From: VFJJ01 sp031362415
GTDB lineage: Bacteria; Actinomycetota; Acidimicrobiia; IMCC26256; VFJJ01
Direction: 5' to 3'
DNA length: 18,736 nucleotides
Assembly: GCA_031362415.1 (NCBI GenBank)
Contig: JANLSK010000031.1
Location: 1 to 18,736 of the forward strand
The notes under the pieces are model-generated. The model did not search any database and was not told the DNA's origin. It saw only the letters and a program-made list of their open reading frames with translations. Within the stretch, counting starts at the first letter, position 1. Every line of letters starts with the position of its first letter. Shown piece after piece: positions 8,326 to 16,800 of the stretch. The position numbers and the translations under genes are program-made.

Positions 8326-8443
8326 CGCGAGTGCTCCTGCTCCCGGGGGTGAAGCGACCCTACCTCGGCGGTCGTCAACAGCCTGTGAACAAAGTTGTGG
8401 ATGACTGTCAATGTTGCCAGTGTTGCGACTAGCGTGAGGCCCG
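8326..8443. promoter_or_regulatory. Divergent promoter region of pknB and the small membrane protein, with two DnaA-box-like 9-mers
   Basis: The region is less GC-rich than its surroundings from about 8375 to 8425. It holds tgtgaacaa at 8384-8392 and tgtggatga at 8396-8404. They match the reverse actinobacterial DnaA box (TGTGGACAA) at 8 and 7 of 9 positions. A possible -35 (ttgtgg, 8395-8400) has only a poor -10 candidate. A GAGG at 8436-8439 sits 4 nt before the pknB ATG. Promoter presence is inferred from the divergent layout. Confidence 0.45.
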
Positions 8444-10543
8444 ATGGTGCGTGACGGTCGGTTGGGTCAGGTCCTGGCGGGGCGCTACCGCCTCGAAGCC
8501 CCCGTGGGAATGGGGGCCAGTGGCCGCGTGTATGCCGCCCACGACCTGCGTCTCGACCGGTCGGTCGCCGTCAAGATCCTCGACGACTCGCTGGCCGCCG
8601 ACCCGATCTTCGTGGAGCGCTTCCACCGTGAGGTGCTGACGGCGAGCCAGCTCACGCACCCCCACGTGGTGCGGGTCTTCGACTGGGGTGACGAGCCGGG
8701 CCCGTACCTCGTGACCGAGCTCGTGGGCGGGGGGAGCCTGGCGGCGCTGCTTGCCCGGGGCGTGCGCCTCAGCCCCGAGCAGGCGACCCGGATGGGCCAC
8801 GACGTCGCCGAGGCGCTCGCCGCCGCGCACGCGCAGGGCATCGTGCATCGCGACGTGAAGCCCGCCAACCTGCTTTTCGACGAGCGGGGCGACGTGCGCC
8901 TCGCCGACTTCGGCCTGGCCCGGGCCATGGCCAGCGCCAGCCCCACGGCGCGGCGCGACGCCGTGTTCGGCACCCTCCGGTACGCGGCGCCCGAGCAGGT
9001 GGGCCGCGACGGCGCCGATCCCCGCTCCGACCTGTACGCGTTGGCGCTGGTGCTCGTGGAGTCGGTGACCGGGGCGGTCCCGTTCGACGCCGACGATCCG
9101 GCCCGGCTGATCGCGGCTCGGCGCGAGCAACCCATCCCGGTCCCGGCGGCGCTCGGGCCGCTGGCCGAGGTGATCGACCGGGTCGGCCGGGTGAGGCCCG
9201 ACGACCGGCTCCCCGATGCCGCCACCATGGCCCGGATGCTGGCCCAGGCCGCTCGTCGGCTCCCCGATCCCGAACCCATCCCGGTAGGCAGCGTCTTGGT
9301 GGGTCTGGCCGATCCGTACCCCACCGAGCTGGCGCCACGCGGCTACGAGACCGGCGCCGCGGCCGGGATGGGGTGGGACTTCGACCGGTCGCCCGCCGGC
9401 CGGTTCGCTGCCGGCGACGCGGCGGGCCCTCTCGCCGATCGTGGTGACGGCCGACGCTCCGACGAACGCAGCCCAGGCCGGGGCCGAAGTCGGCGCGGGG
9501 GCTCTGGCGCCCGGGGGCGCCGTGGCTCTGGCGATGGCGGTGGTCGCTCGGTGGACGGTCGCTTGGTGGACGGTCGCTTGGTGGACGGTCGTTCGGTGGA
9601 CGGTCGGCGCTCTGGCGGGCGCCGCCGGCGGGGGTTGCTCGAACGTGCGTTGGCGCCGATGCTCGTGAGCCTGCTCGTGGTCGTCGCCGCGTTGGTGGTG
9701 CTCGTGGCCACCTCGAGCTCGGGTTCGGGCTCCGACGAGGCCCGTCCGCTCCCGAACACCGTTGGAGGCTCGGTTGTTGCGGCCCGGCTGGCGCTCGAGA
9801 ACGCCGGCGTCGACCCTGCGAGCCCCGAGATCCTTTCGCAGTTCAGCCATGAGAAGGAGGGGACGGTCGTCGGCCAGCAGCCCGCAGCCGGACTCCCGAT
9901 CTCAGGGGAAACGCTGGTGACCCTTCTGGTCTCGGCCGGTCCCGAGATGACGGCCGTGCCCGAGCTGGGCCCGGTCGACGAGGCGACCGTCCGCTCGACG
10001 ATCAGCGGGGCGCGCCTCGCCGTGGGCACGATCGTCAATGAGCACAACGAGTTCCTCGGGGTGGGCCAGCTCATCTCCCAGAATCCCGCGGCGGGGATGG
10101 CGCTCGAGGTGGGGTCGGTCGTCGACCTGGTGTTCAGCCTGGGGCCGATGCCTCGAACCGTCCCGGCCCTGGCCAACATGACCGTCGACGAGGCCCGAGC
10201 CGCGATCGTGGCGGCCGATCTGGTGCTCTCGGAGCCCCCGGGACAGGAATACAGCGACACCGTCGAGATCGGCCGGGTCGTCCGCCAGGACCTCGTGCCG
10301 GGCTCGCTCACCGATCGGGGCCATCTCGTCAACGTGATGGTGAGCCTCGGGCCTGAGCTCGTGGTCGTTCCCCAGCTCGCCGGACTCACCGTGGAGGAGG
10401 CCACCAGCCGACTCCGGGCCCTCGGCCTCGAGGTCGGGACGGCGTTCAACTACTCACCCGGAGGCCAGGTTCTGCAATCCGACCCCACGCCCGGCACCGA
10501 GCTCCCCAAGGGCACCGAGGTCGACCTCTTCATCCGCCGCTGA
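8444..10543 (+). CDS. pknB: PknB-type transmembrane Ser/Thr protein kinase with four PASTA repeats
   Basis: This is a 699-residue receptor-like kinase. The kinase domain (about 15-275) has the Gly-rich loop GMGASGRVY, catalytic lysine K44 (VAVK), HRDVKPAN (catalytic D137) and DFG at 155-157, and looks active. A basic, low-complexity juxtamembrane linker (about 280-400) contains a VDGRL/S repeat encoded by a 15-bp minisatellite. One transmembrane helix spans about 405-422. Four PASTA repeats follow (about 434-499, 504-569, 571-637 and 640-698), which in known PknB/StkP proteins bind peptidoglycan fragments or lipid II outside the cell. The last residues complete the fourth repeat, so the gene is whole. 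It is not in the usual pbpA-rodA-pknA cluster within this window, so it may be an additional paralogue and the symbol reflects family only. Confidence 0.95.
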   Translation: MVRDGRLGQVLAGRYRLEAPVGMGASGRVYAAHDLRLDRSVAVKILDDSLAADPIFVERFHREVLTASQLTHPHVVRVFDWGDEPGPYLVTELVGGGSLAALLARGVRLSPEQATRMGHDVAEALAAAHAQGIVHRDVKPANLLFDERGDVRLADFGLARAMASASPTARRDAVFGTLRYAAPEQVGRDGADPRSDLYALALVLVESVTGAVPFDADDPARLIAARREQPIPVPAALGPLAEVIDRVGRVRPDDRLPDAATMARMLAQAARRLPDPEPIPVGSVLVGLADPYPTELAPRGYETGAAAGMGWDFDRSPAGRFAAGDAAGPLADRGDGRRSDERSPGRGRSRRGGSGARGRRGSGDGGGRSVDGRLVDGRLVDGRSVDGRRSGGRRRRGLLERALAPMLVSLLVVVAALVVLVATSSSGSGSDEARPLPNTVGGSVVAARLALENAGVDPASPEILSQFSHEKEGTVVGQQPAAGLPISGETLVTLLVSAGPEMTAVPELGPVDEATVRSTISGARLAVGTIVNEHNEFLGVGQLISQNPAAGMALEVGSVVDLVFSLGPMPRTVPALANMTVDEARAAIVAADLVLSEPPGQEYSDTVEIGRVVRQDLVPGSLTDRGHLVNVMVSLGPELVVVPQLAGLTVEEATSRLRALGLEVGTAFNYSPGGQVLQSDPTPGTELPKGTEVDLFIRR
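9542..9601. repeat. 15-bp minisatellite (ggtcgcttggtggac), four copies
   Basis: There are four near-identical tandem units, at 9542, 9557, 9572 and 9587. They encode repeats of Gly-Arg-Leu/Ser-Val-Asp in the cytoplasmic juxtamembrane linker of the PASTA kinase. The 15-bp length keeps the frame, so copy number could vary between strains without breaking the protein. Confidence 0.95.
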
Positions 10544-10575
10544 CCCGCCACTCGCTACGCCCTGGGCGCCTGCGC

Positions 10576-10657
10576 TGTGTCGGCCCCGCTCGACCAGCTG
10601 CTCTTTGAGTGACCCGCCGGTGAGGAGCTGCATCACCAGGTACAGATTCGCCGGGTG
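10576..10657 (-). pseudogene. Remnant of a Ser/Thr protein kinase (hinge region only)
   Basis: Read on the minus strand this short piece gives NLYLVMQLLTGGSLKEQL followed by VERG. This is the strand-5/hinge segment of bacterial Ser/Thr kinases, where forms like YLVMEYVPGGSL are usual. No Gly loop, HRD or DFG is found next to it. Upstream on the minus strand it runs into the 9-bp minisatellite, and downstream it runs into the 3' end of pknB on the other strand. It therefore cannot be a functional kinase. It differs from the two intact kinases in this window (TELVGGGSL and LEHLPGGSL), so it derives from a third gene. Confidence 0.7.
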
Positions 10658-11177
10658 CGCCGGGTGCGCCGGGTGCGCCGGGTGCGCCGGGGCCACGCCG
10701 CTCTGGGTACGAGACGGCGGTCGCTGCCAGTTCCCGGGATGTCGTCGTCGGTCCCGGCTCCAGGGCCATCACATCGACCATCGGGCCGCCGGCGGCCCCA
10801 CCGAGCTCGCCAACCTCACCTTGGCGTGTCGTGTCCACCATCGACTCGTCCGCGAGGGCGGCTGGACACTCACCCGCGATCCAGACGGCCCGCCGGGCAC
10901 GGTGATCTACCGTTGTCCCGACCGTCGACCCGCACTCGTCGAGCCGCTCCAGATCAGCGACCCCGCCACCCTCGAACGAGCCCTCCACAACCTGATGATC
11001 CAGCCCGACACCATCACCGGATACTGGGACGGCTCCCGCCTCGATCCTGGGTCTTCGGGGAGCGCCACATCGATCGCATGCCTTGCCGACATCCTGGACG
11101 GCGCTGAACTCGCCCCGTCGACGCCATGCGAGAGGCTCCGGATCCTTGTCCGATTGGCTGGATGTGCCGCCGTGTGA
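10605..11177 (+). pseudogene. HNH endonuclease remnant, C-terminal part of a DUF222-HNH-type protein
   Basis: The open frame encodes 190 residues, but only residues from about 31 on (about 10695 onward) look homologous. This part has WVRDGGRCQFPGC, then GHHIDHRAAGGPTELANL and CRVHHRLVREGGW, which is the cysteine-containing HNH domain found at the C-terminus of the abundant actinobacterial DUF222/13E12-type proteins. Those proteins are usually 400-500 residues and their DUF222 part is absent here. The first 28 residues come from reading antisense through a kinase fragment and the 9-bp minisatellite (GCAGCAGCAG), so the start is artificial. HNH residues H55, H56, H59, N70 and H79 are retained, so a small nuclease domain could in principle still fold, but truncation is the better reading. 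Confidence 0.75.
10651..10691. repeat. 9-bp minisatellite (ccgggtgcg), four copies plus partial
   Basis: Perfect units start at 10651, 10660, 10669 and 10678 and end with ccggg. The repeat lies exactly at the junction between the antisense kinase remnant and the HNH remnant, as if it marked the recombination point that joined them. Confidence 0.95.
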
Positions 11178-11202
11178 GCAGGCTCGGCCACCCGTCGACC
11201 GG

Positions 11203-11679
11203 ATGAGATCCGACATGAGCGAGACCGCCGGCATCGTGGTGTTGAGCGACACCGTCGAGACCACCATCGGGCCCGGGGAGACCGTGTCGTTCGGTCGTCA
11301 TCCCGGGCCGGGCCAGATCGAGTCCACCGCCGAGCCTGGCCTCAACGTCACTCAGCCCGCGTACCGCAACGTGCGCTGGACGGACGGACGCGGCCGCGTG
11401 TACCGCTGGTACCAGGTGCTCGTCGCCAGGTGCGAGCCCCGTCTCTCGACGCCTCCCGAGGACTACATCCCGTCCAACGCCCAGATCGCCAAGAGGCTCG
11501 GGTTTGCGCAGCACCAAGGCCATCGAGGTGCAGCACGCCCCCGGATCCGTGACGAGCTCGGATTCGAGCGGTTCAGCGAACCCGTGCGCCTGGCCGCCGT
11601 CACCATCGCCATCAACCAGGGACTCGTCACCCCTGCCGACCTCGCCGTCCTCCTGCTCGAAGGCGACACCGACGAGTAG
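11203..11679 (+). pseudogene. FHA-like / LuxR-type HTH regulator with two compensating frameshifts
   Basis: The open frame gives 158 residues. The N-terminus (VVLSDTVETTIGPGETVSFGR) resembles the first strands of an FHA domain, but the phosphopeptide-binding core is not recognisable. Residues about 85-155 resemble a DNA-binding HTH: SNAQIAKRLG, then out-of-family sequence, then RIRDELGFERF. Between 11504 and 11539 the next frame reads LRSTKAIEVQHA, which is just what should fill the gap and forms the recognition helix. Removing one base near 11503 and two near 11540 restores it, with a net change of three bases. Both sites lie in homopolymer-rich spots (gggttt and ccccc), so sequencing error is as likely as decay. 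The start may instead be the ATG at 11215. If intact it would be a phospho-dependent transcription regulator beside two kinases. Confidence 0.6.
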
Positions 11680-11901
11680 CCCCAGCAGGACAGCGCTCGT
11701 ACGCGGTCGGCGGCTGGATGATCCCCGACGGCCCTCACGTGAGAACGCGAAACCCGGGGCCTGCGCGACACCGCGTCGGGGTTTCTCGATCGGGCGGTCT
11801 CGCGAGCTGGGAGCTCGTCCGCTCGATACCCGCCGGCTACGTCGAGAAGAACAGGACGTCCGAGACAGGGCGCCTCGATGTGGGCTCGGCCCTCGGGTTG
11901 G
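11680..11901. other. Intergenic region between convergent genes
   Basis: I see no gene in these 222 bp. A 7-bp stem (gaaaccc at 11749-11755, gggtttc at 11779-11785), with a small inner cgcg hairpin and no T-run, might act as a weak bidirectional terminator between the FHA-HTH remnant and the minus-strand kinase. Confidence 0.4.
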
Positions 11902-13806
11902 TCAGGCGACGGGTGAGGGGCAGCCGTCGGCGTCGGGATCGTGGGCGCGGAGCGTGCCTCCCGGAGCCAGGGTGATCCGGGGACGGCTGGCCACGGCGTC
12001 GTCGGCGCCATCGGGGTTCCAGGTGGGGAACTCGTAGAACACGCCCGACGGGGCTCGGTAGAGGCCGACCGTCGCGATGCCGTCACAGTCCCAGTCGGCC
12101 AGCAGCACCTGATCGCCGGGTCGCCCCAACCGAACCCGGCGGACGCCACCCATGGCGTCGAGAAGCTCCACGGTGCCGTCGGACCCGACGGTCGTCGCGG
12201 AGCCGGGCGCAAGCGCCTGGAGGGCCGGAGCCGTTGCGGGGGTCCCAGCGGGGTCGTTCGGTGGCGAGGGCGTGACGGCTGCGACCCCGGCCGGCGTCGC
12301 CGCCCCCGGGGTTTCGGCGGCACCGACAGCAGGTGCCTCGACGGCCGAATCTGCTGTGCCGGTCGGGTGGGGTGCCTCGATTTCACCCTCGGACGATTCG
12401 GGAGCGGGGGCTGCGTCCCGCCGGGGCGGAACCGCAACCCCACCGTCGACACGGCTGGCAGCGCCGGCAGGGCCGGCAGGGCCGGTCGACTCGAGAGTGC
12501 CGGTTGCGTCGGCAGGGCCGACCGGAAGCACGGTCGGAGCTGCCACGGCGAGCGCCGGCCGCTCGTCGAGGCCTTCGCCGTGGTCACCCCGGGCCGAGGT
12601 GGCGGCGACGATGGCGACCGTGGCCACGGCAACCATGGCGGCTACGACGACGATCCGGGCCGGACGCCACCGCGACCGATCGTGTCGCCGTTGAGGCGGG
12701 CCGGGATCGTCGTCGACGATGCCATCGGGGCTCACCCACATGGTCATGGTCATGGCCGCTGTCACCGCTGTCGCCGCTGTCCTCGACGCTGGCGGGGCCG
12801 ACGACGGTGACGTCCGTGTCGCCGCCCCTGACTGAGCCGCCGGGGTCGACGCCGCTGGTGCCGGCAGCTCCCCCCGCGACAGCACCGCCCGCTCTCCCGA
12901 CAACGCCGACAACGCGGCGGCGGCCTCGAGGGCCCGACCGAGCTCGCCTGCCGTGGCGAAACGCTGGGTGGGATCGGCGGCCAAGGCTCGGACGACCATG
13001 CGGGCGACGAGGTCTGGAGTCTCGGGCACGTCGATCATGAGACGCTCGACCAAGGCGGCCCGGTCGGCCTTCGCCGCCTCGCCCAGGGCTTCCATCGGGG
13101 TGGCGCCCACGAATGGCACCCTCCCCGAGAGAGCCTCGAAACACACGATCCCCAAGGCGTACACGTCGGAGCGCTCATCGAGCGGGCGCCCGTCGAGCAC
13201 GGCTGGGTCGAGGTAGGCGACGGTGCCCGTGACCAGCTCAGCGCTCGCCGTGCCGCGATGGTCGGGACTGGTCGCCCGATCCCACCGGGCCGTCCCGAAG
13301 TCGGCCAGGCGAGGCCGCCCCTCGAGATCGAGCAGGACGTTGGCGGGCTTGACATCGCGGTGCACGATCCCGCCCCGGTGCGCGGCCTCCAACGCTTCGG
13401 CGACAGCCGCTGCGATGCCGACGACCTCGCTCCAGGGGAGCTGTCCGTGACGCGAGATCCGATCGGCCAACGAGCCGCCGGGGAGATGCTCGAGGACGAG
13501 CGCCACGCCCCCGGTCGCCGGATCGTCAACGATCCCTTGGAGAGCGACGATCCCGGCATGGGCGATCGCACCGGGTGCAAAGAGTGCCCCGGGTGTACCG
13601 AGCGATCCGAGGGCACCGAGGATGGCGGCCTCTCGTTCGAGGCTGGCCCGGGCCTCGGAAGCCTCAGGGTCGCAGACCGCAGGCGAGATCCGCTTCAACG
13701 CCACCTCGACGCCGTCGCGTTCACGCCGAGCGAGCCAGACCTCGGCCGTGCCGCCGCGCCCGATGAGCCTGATGATCTCGTACCCGGCGATGGCCCCGGC
13801 ACTCAT
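11902..13806 (-). CDS. Transmembrane Ser/Thr protein kinase with FG-GAP-like extracytoplasmic domain, coupled to essC
   Basis: This 634-residue kinase has its catalytic domain at about 9-295: RGGTAEVW loop, K38 (VALK), HRDVKPAN (149-156, catalytic D151) and DFG at 169-171. An activation segment with TGTVAYLDP follows, where APE is replaced by DPA. A Pro/Ala-rich linker follows, then one transmembrane helix at about 384-403 and a long Pro/Ala/Gly-rich exported stretch (about 410-535). The compact C-terminal domain of about 95 residues contains DWDCDGIATVGLYRAPSG (571-588), an Asp-rich motif like FG-GAP/integrin-type calcium-binding repeats. There are no PASTA repeats. The ATG overlaps the essC stop by ATGA, so translation is probably coupled and the kinase is made in proportion to the ATPase. 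Upstream in-frame sequence has no kinase homology, which fixes this start. Confidence 0.92.
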   Translation of the reverse strand: MSAGAIAGYEIIRLIGRGGTAEVWLARRERDGVEVALKRISPAVCDPEASEARASLEREAAILGALGSLGTPGALFAPGAIAHAGIVALQGIVDDPATGGVALVLEHLPGGSLADRISRHGQLPWSEVVGIAAAVAEALEAAHRGGIVHRDVKPANVLLDLEGRPRLADFGTARWDRATSPDHRGTASAELVTGTVAYLDPAVLDGRPLDERSDVYALGIVCFEALSGRVPFVGATPMEALGEAAKADRAALVERLMIDVPETPDLVARMVVRALAADPTQRFATAGELGRALEAAAALSALSGERAVLSRGELPAPAASTPAAQSGAATRTSPSSAPPASRTAATAVTAAMTMTMWVSPDGIVDDDPGPPQRRHDRSRWRPARIVVVAAMVAVATVAIVAATSARGDHGEGLDERPALAVAAPTVLPVGPADATGTLESTGPAGPAGAASRVDGGVAVPPRRDAAPAPESSEGEIEAPHPTGTADSAVEAPAVGAAETPGAATPAGVAAVTPSPPNDPAGTPATAPALQALAPGSATTVGSDGTVELLDAMGGVRRVRLGRPGDQVLLADWDCDGIATVGLYRAPSGVFYEFPTWNPDGADDAVASRPRITLAPGGTLRAHDPDADGCPSPVA

Positions 13807-16800
13807 GCGCTCGCCCGTTCCTGTGGCGCCGGACTCGATTCTGGCGTGCTGGCGGGGTGCGATGGGTGGGTCTGTTCCCGAGCCGCCGCGGCCGGGCCCG
13901 TGGCAATGACCCCCGCTCCCGCCGCTCCCTTCGCAGCCGTCGCCGCGAGACGGGCGATCGCCGCGAGCGGTGCCGCGCACTGGACGAGCTCGACGCCATC
14001 GGGTCCCACGAGGTAGCCCCGCCCCGGCGGGAACGGACCGGGCGCCCGGCGCGGGAGGCCCACCTGCCACAGCTCGCCGTCGCGTTCGAGGGTGGGCCGG
14101 AGGACGATGCCGAGACGGCTGCGTCGCACCTCCTTGGTCCAATGGCCGTAGTCGGAGAGCAACAACTCGGTGGCTCCGGCGGCGATCACCGTCACCGCAC
14201 GGGCGCGCGATCGCACGAGTCTGCTCAGCGCTCCTGTCGGATCGTCGACAGCGTCGGCGTCGTCGATCACGATCACGAGTGGACGACGCGGCGGGTGCAG
14301 GTGGTCGCCGGTACGTTCGGTGCCATCGGCGGTCTCGGCGTCCTTGATGACCTCGACGGCCAGCGCCTCGAGCGTGTCGGCCCGGCGTTCGTGCTCGGGG
14401 AACTGACCGCGCAGCGGTGAGCTGCGCGGGCACACGACGGTGAGCTCGACGTCGGGCCAGATCCCGAGTGCCGCAGACGCGAGGTGGGCGAGCACTCCGC
14501 TGCGTCCCGAGCGTGGCGGTCCGGCCACGAGCAGATGGTCGCCGTCGCGAATCGTGAACCCCACCGTGGTCAACGTGGCCGACGACACTCCGACAGGCAG
14601 CCAGCCCTCAGGAACGCCCGTTGCCGTGTGGCTCCCACCGATGATGGTCGCCGTGTCGATCAGGTCGGGGAGCAGCCCGATCGGATCCGGTCCGTCGGAT
14701 GGAGAACCGCGCCCGACGCGTCCTGCGCGTCCGGCGCGTCCTGCCCGTCGGAGGGCCATGAGCGGTGGCGTGTCCGACGGTCGGGCGATCTGGATCTCCA
14801 GACCGGTGGCGATCGAGAACCCGCGCCCCGGCGGCAGGGCTCCCATGCCGGCCGGGTCGATGCCCATCGCCAAGGCGTCGGTGCGGTCGGCGAGTCGGAG
14901 GCACCACGTGAGGGCGAACGCAGCCGAGACCGACAGCGACACGGCGTGCGGGCTCTCGGCCGTGGCCACGACCGTGACGCCGAGCGCCGAACCGTCGGCG
15001 ACGATCCGTACCAGCGAGTCGTGGAGATCGAGACGGCGATCGTCGACGAGCGCGGCCAGCACGCCGGGCAGGTTGTCGATCAGCAGCAGAAGACGCGGGC
15101 CCCCGGCTGCTGCCGCCCGTCGATCCTCGAGATGGTTCCGGATCCGGCGGATGAGCCGCTCGAGCCGTTCGGTCTCGCCGGCCGCGACGACAGCGCCCGT
15201 GACCGGGTAGGCGCCCGTGGCTGCGAGCCCGCCGCCGCCGAAGTCGATGGCGTACATGTGGAGCCGGTCCGGGCTCCGGGTGACGGCCACGGCCTCAGCG
15301 AGCGTTCGCAGGGTGGTGGTCGTGCCCGAGCCCGGGGCGCCCACCACGAGCAGGTGCCCCACCTCGGGTGCCCAGAACAGCGGCCGCAGACACTGGGCGT
15401 CGGGATCGTCGACGATGCCGACGGTCACCGGCTCGTCGAGACGGTCGAGGGCCTCGACACTGTCTTGGGTGCCGTCGAGGCCCTCGCCCGGCGCCGGGGC
15501 GAGATCGCGGAGGGACACCGCGGCGGGGAGCGGGTCGGGCCACGGTGCTGCCGAGGTGCGCATGCCCGCCCGGGCGCTGGCGCGAACGGTGTGCGCAACC
15601 AGCGTCTCGAGGTCGGACGCCGGCTCTGGATCAGGTGCCGCTCCGGGTTCCGACGGCCGGGTCGCGTCCTCAGGTGATGCTGCGACGACGTCGAGTCGGT
15701 CGCCGATGCCGAAGGGGGCCACGGTGATCGCCGCTTGCCGGCTCGACGCCGACACGCCGCTCGACAGGGCCGTCTGGAACGGGATGATCTCGCCGGGTCC
15801 GAGCCTCACCAGTCCCCGTCCCGGCGCGCGCCGAGGCAGGCGAGCGGCATCGGGCCGGTCGATCACGTCGGCCGAGTCGGCCGAGTCCTGGACTCGTAAG
15901 GCGATGCGGATGTTCGTGTTGGCCCGGATCGACGCGCTCACGACGCCGGACGGTCGTTGGGTCGCCAACACGAGATGAACGCCGAGGCTCCGACCGCGCT
16001 GGGCCACATCGACCAGGGCGTTCACGAACTCGGGCAGCTCCGACGCCAGCGTGGCGAACTCGTCGATCACCACGACCAGGCGGGGCAAGGGCGAGCGAGC
16101 ATCGGGGCCGTCCGTGCTCGAGGCCCGGTGGTACGCAGCGATGTCGCTCGACCCGGCGTCGCGCAGGACCCGCTCGCGTCTACGGAGCTCGGCCTCGAGA
16201 CAGCGCAAGGCCCGGGCGGCGAGGCGCTCGTCGAGGTCGGTGACCACGCCCACGGTGTGAGGTAGCGCCGCGCAGGCGTCGAAGGCGCTGCCGCCCTTGA
16301 AGTCGACGAGCACGAAGGCCAGGTGCTCGGGGTCGGCGTGGAGGGCGAGCGACACCACCAGGGTTCGCAGCAGCTCGCTCTTACCGGCCCCGGTCGTGCC
16401 CGCGACGAGGGCGTGGGGACCGTCGACGGCCAGGTCGAGCACGAAGGGGCCGTCGGGCGTGACGCCGATGACCGCCGCCGGCCGTCCGCCCGGGTTGGCC
16501 GCCCACCGCTCGACGATCACCCGCGCCTCGTCGTCCCCGTCGTTGCCGCTGTTGCGGGGGTCGGTGCAGGCGCTGTCGTCGTCCCCGCAGCCGTCGTCCC
16601 CGCCGGGTCCGCGCCCGCCGCGCCCAACGCCGTTCAGTGTGCTGTCGCCGAGCAGCGTCATGAGCGAGACGGCGGCGGGGAGCACCCCGCCGGGGGGTCG
16701 GGCCTCGGGATCGAGGTGGCGAGCCAAGGTTCGGGCCACCTCGATGGCGACGTCGAGCGCCACCCCGTCGACGAGGACAGGATCGATCGTCTGTCCCGAC

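Noticed and set aside
10651..10691. Short tandem repeats as a possible CRISPR array
   Set aside because: Contiguous 9-bp units without spacers; it is a minisatellite. No CRISPR-like spaced repeats or cas genes are present.
11718..11975. 85-codon plus-strand frame in the convergent intergenic region
   Set aside because: Arg-rich, no Shine-Dalgarno, overlaps the 3' end of the kinase antisense, and resembles no family.
13807..14433. About 209-residue upstream extension of the minus-strand kinase
   Set aside because: It overlaps the essC coding region in another frame, is Arg/Pro-rich without homology, and the ATGA-coupled start gives a normal kinase N-terminus.
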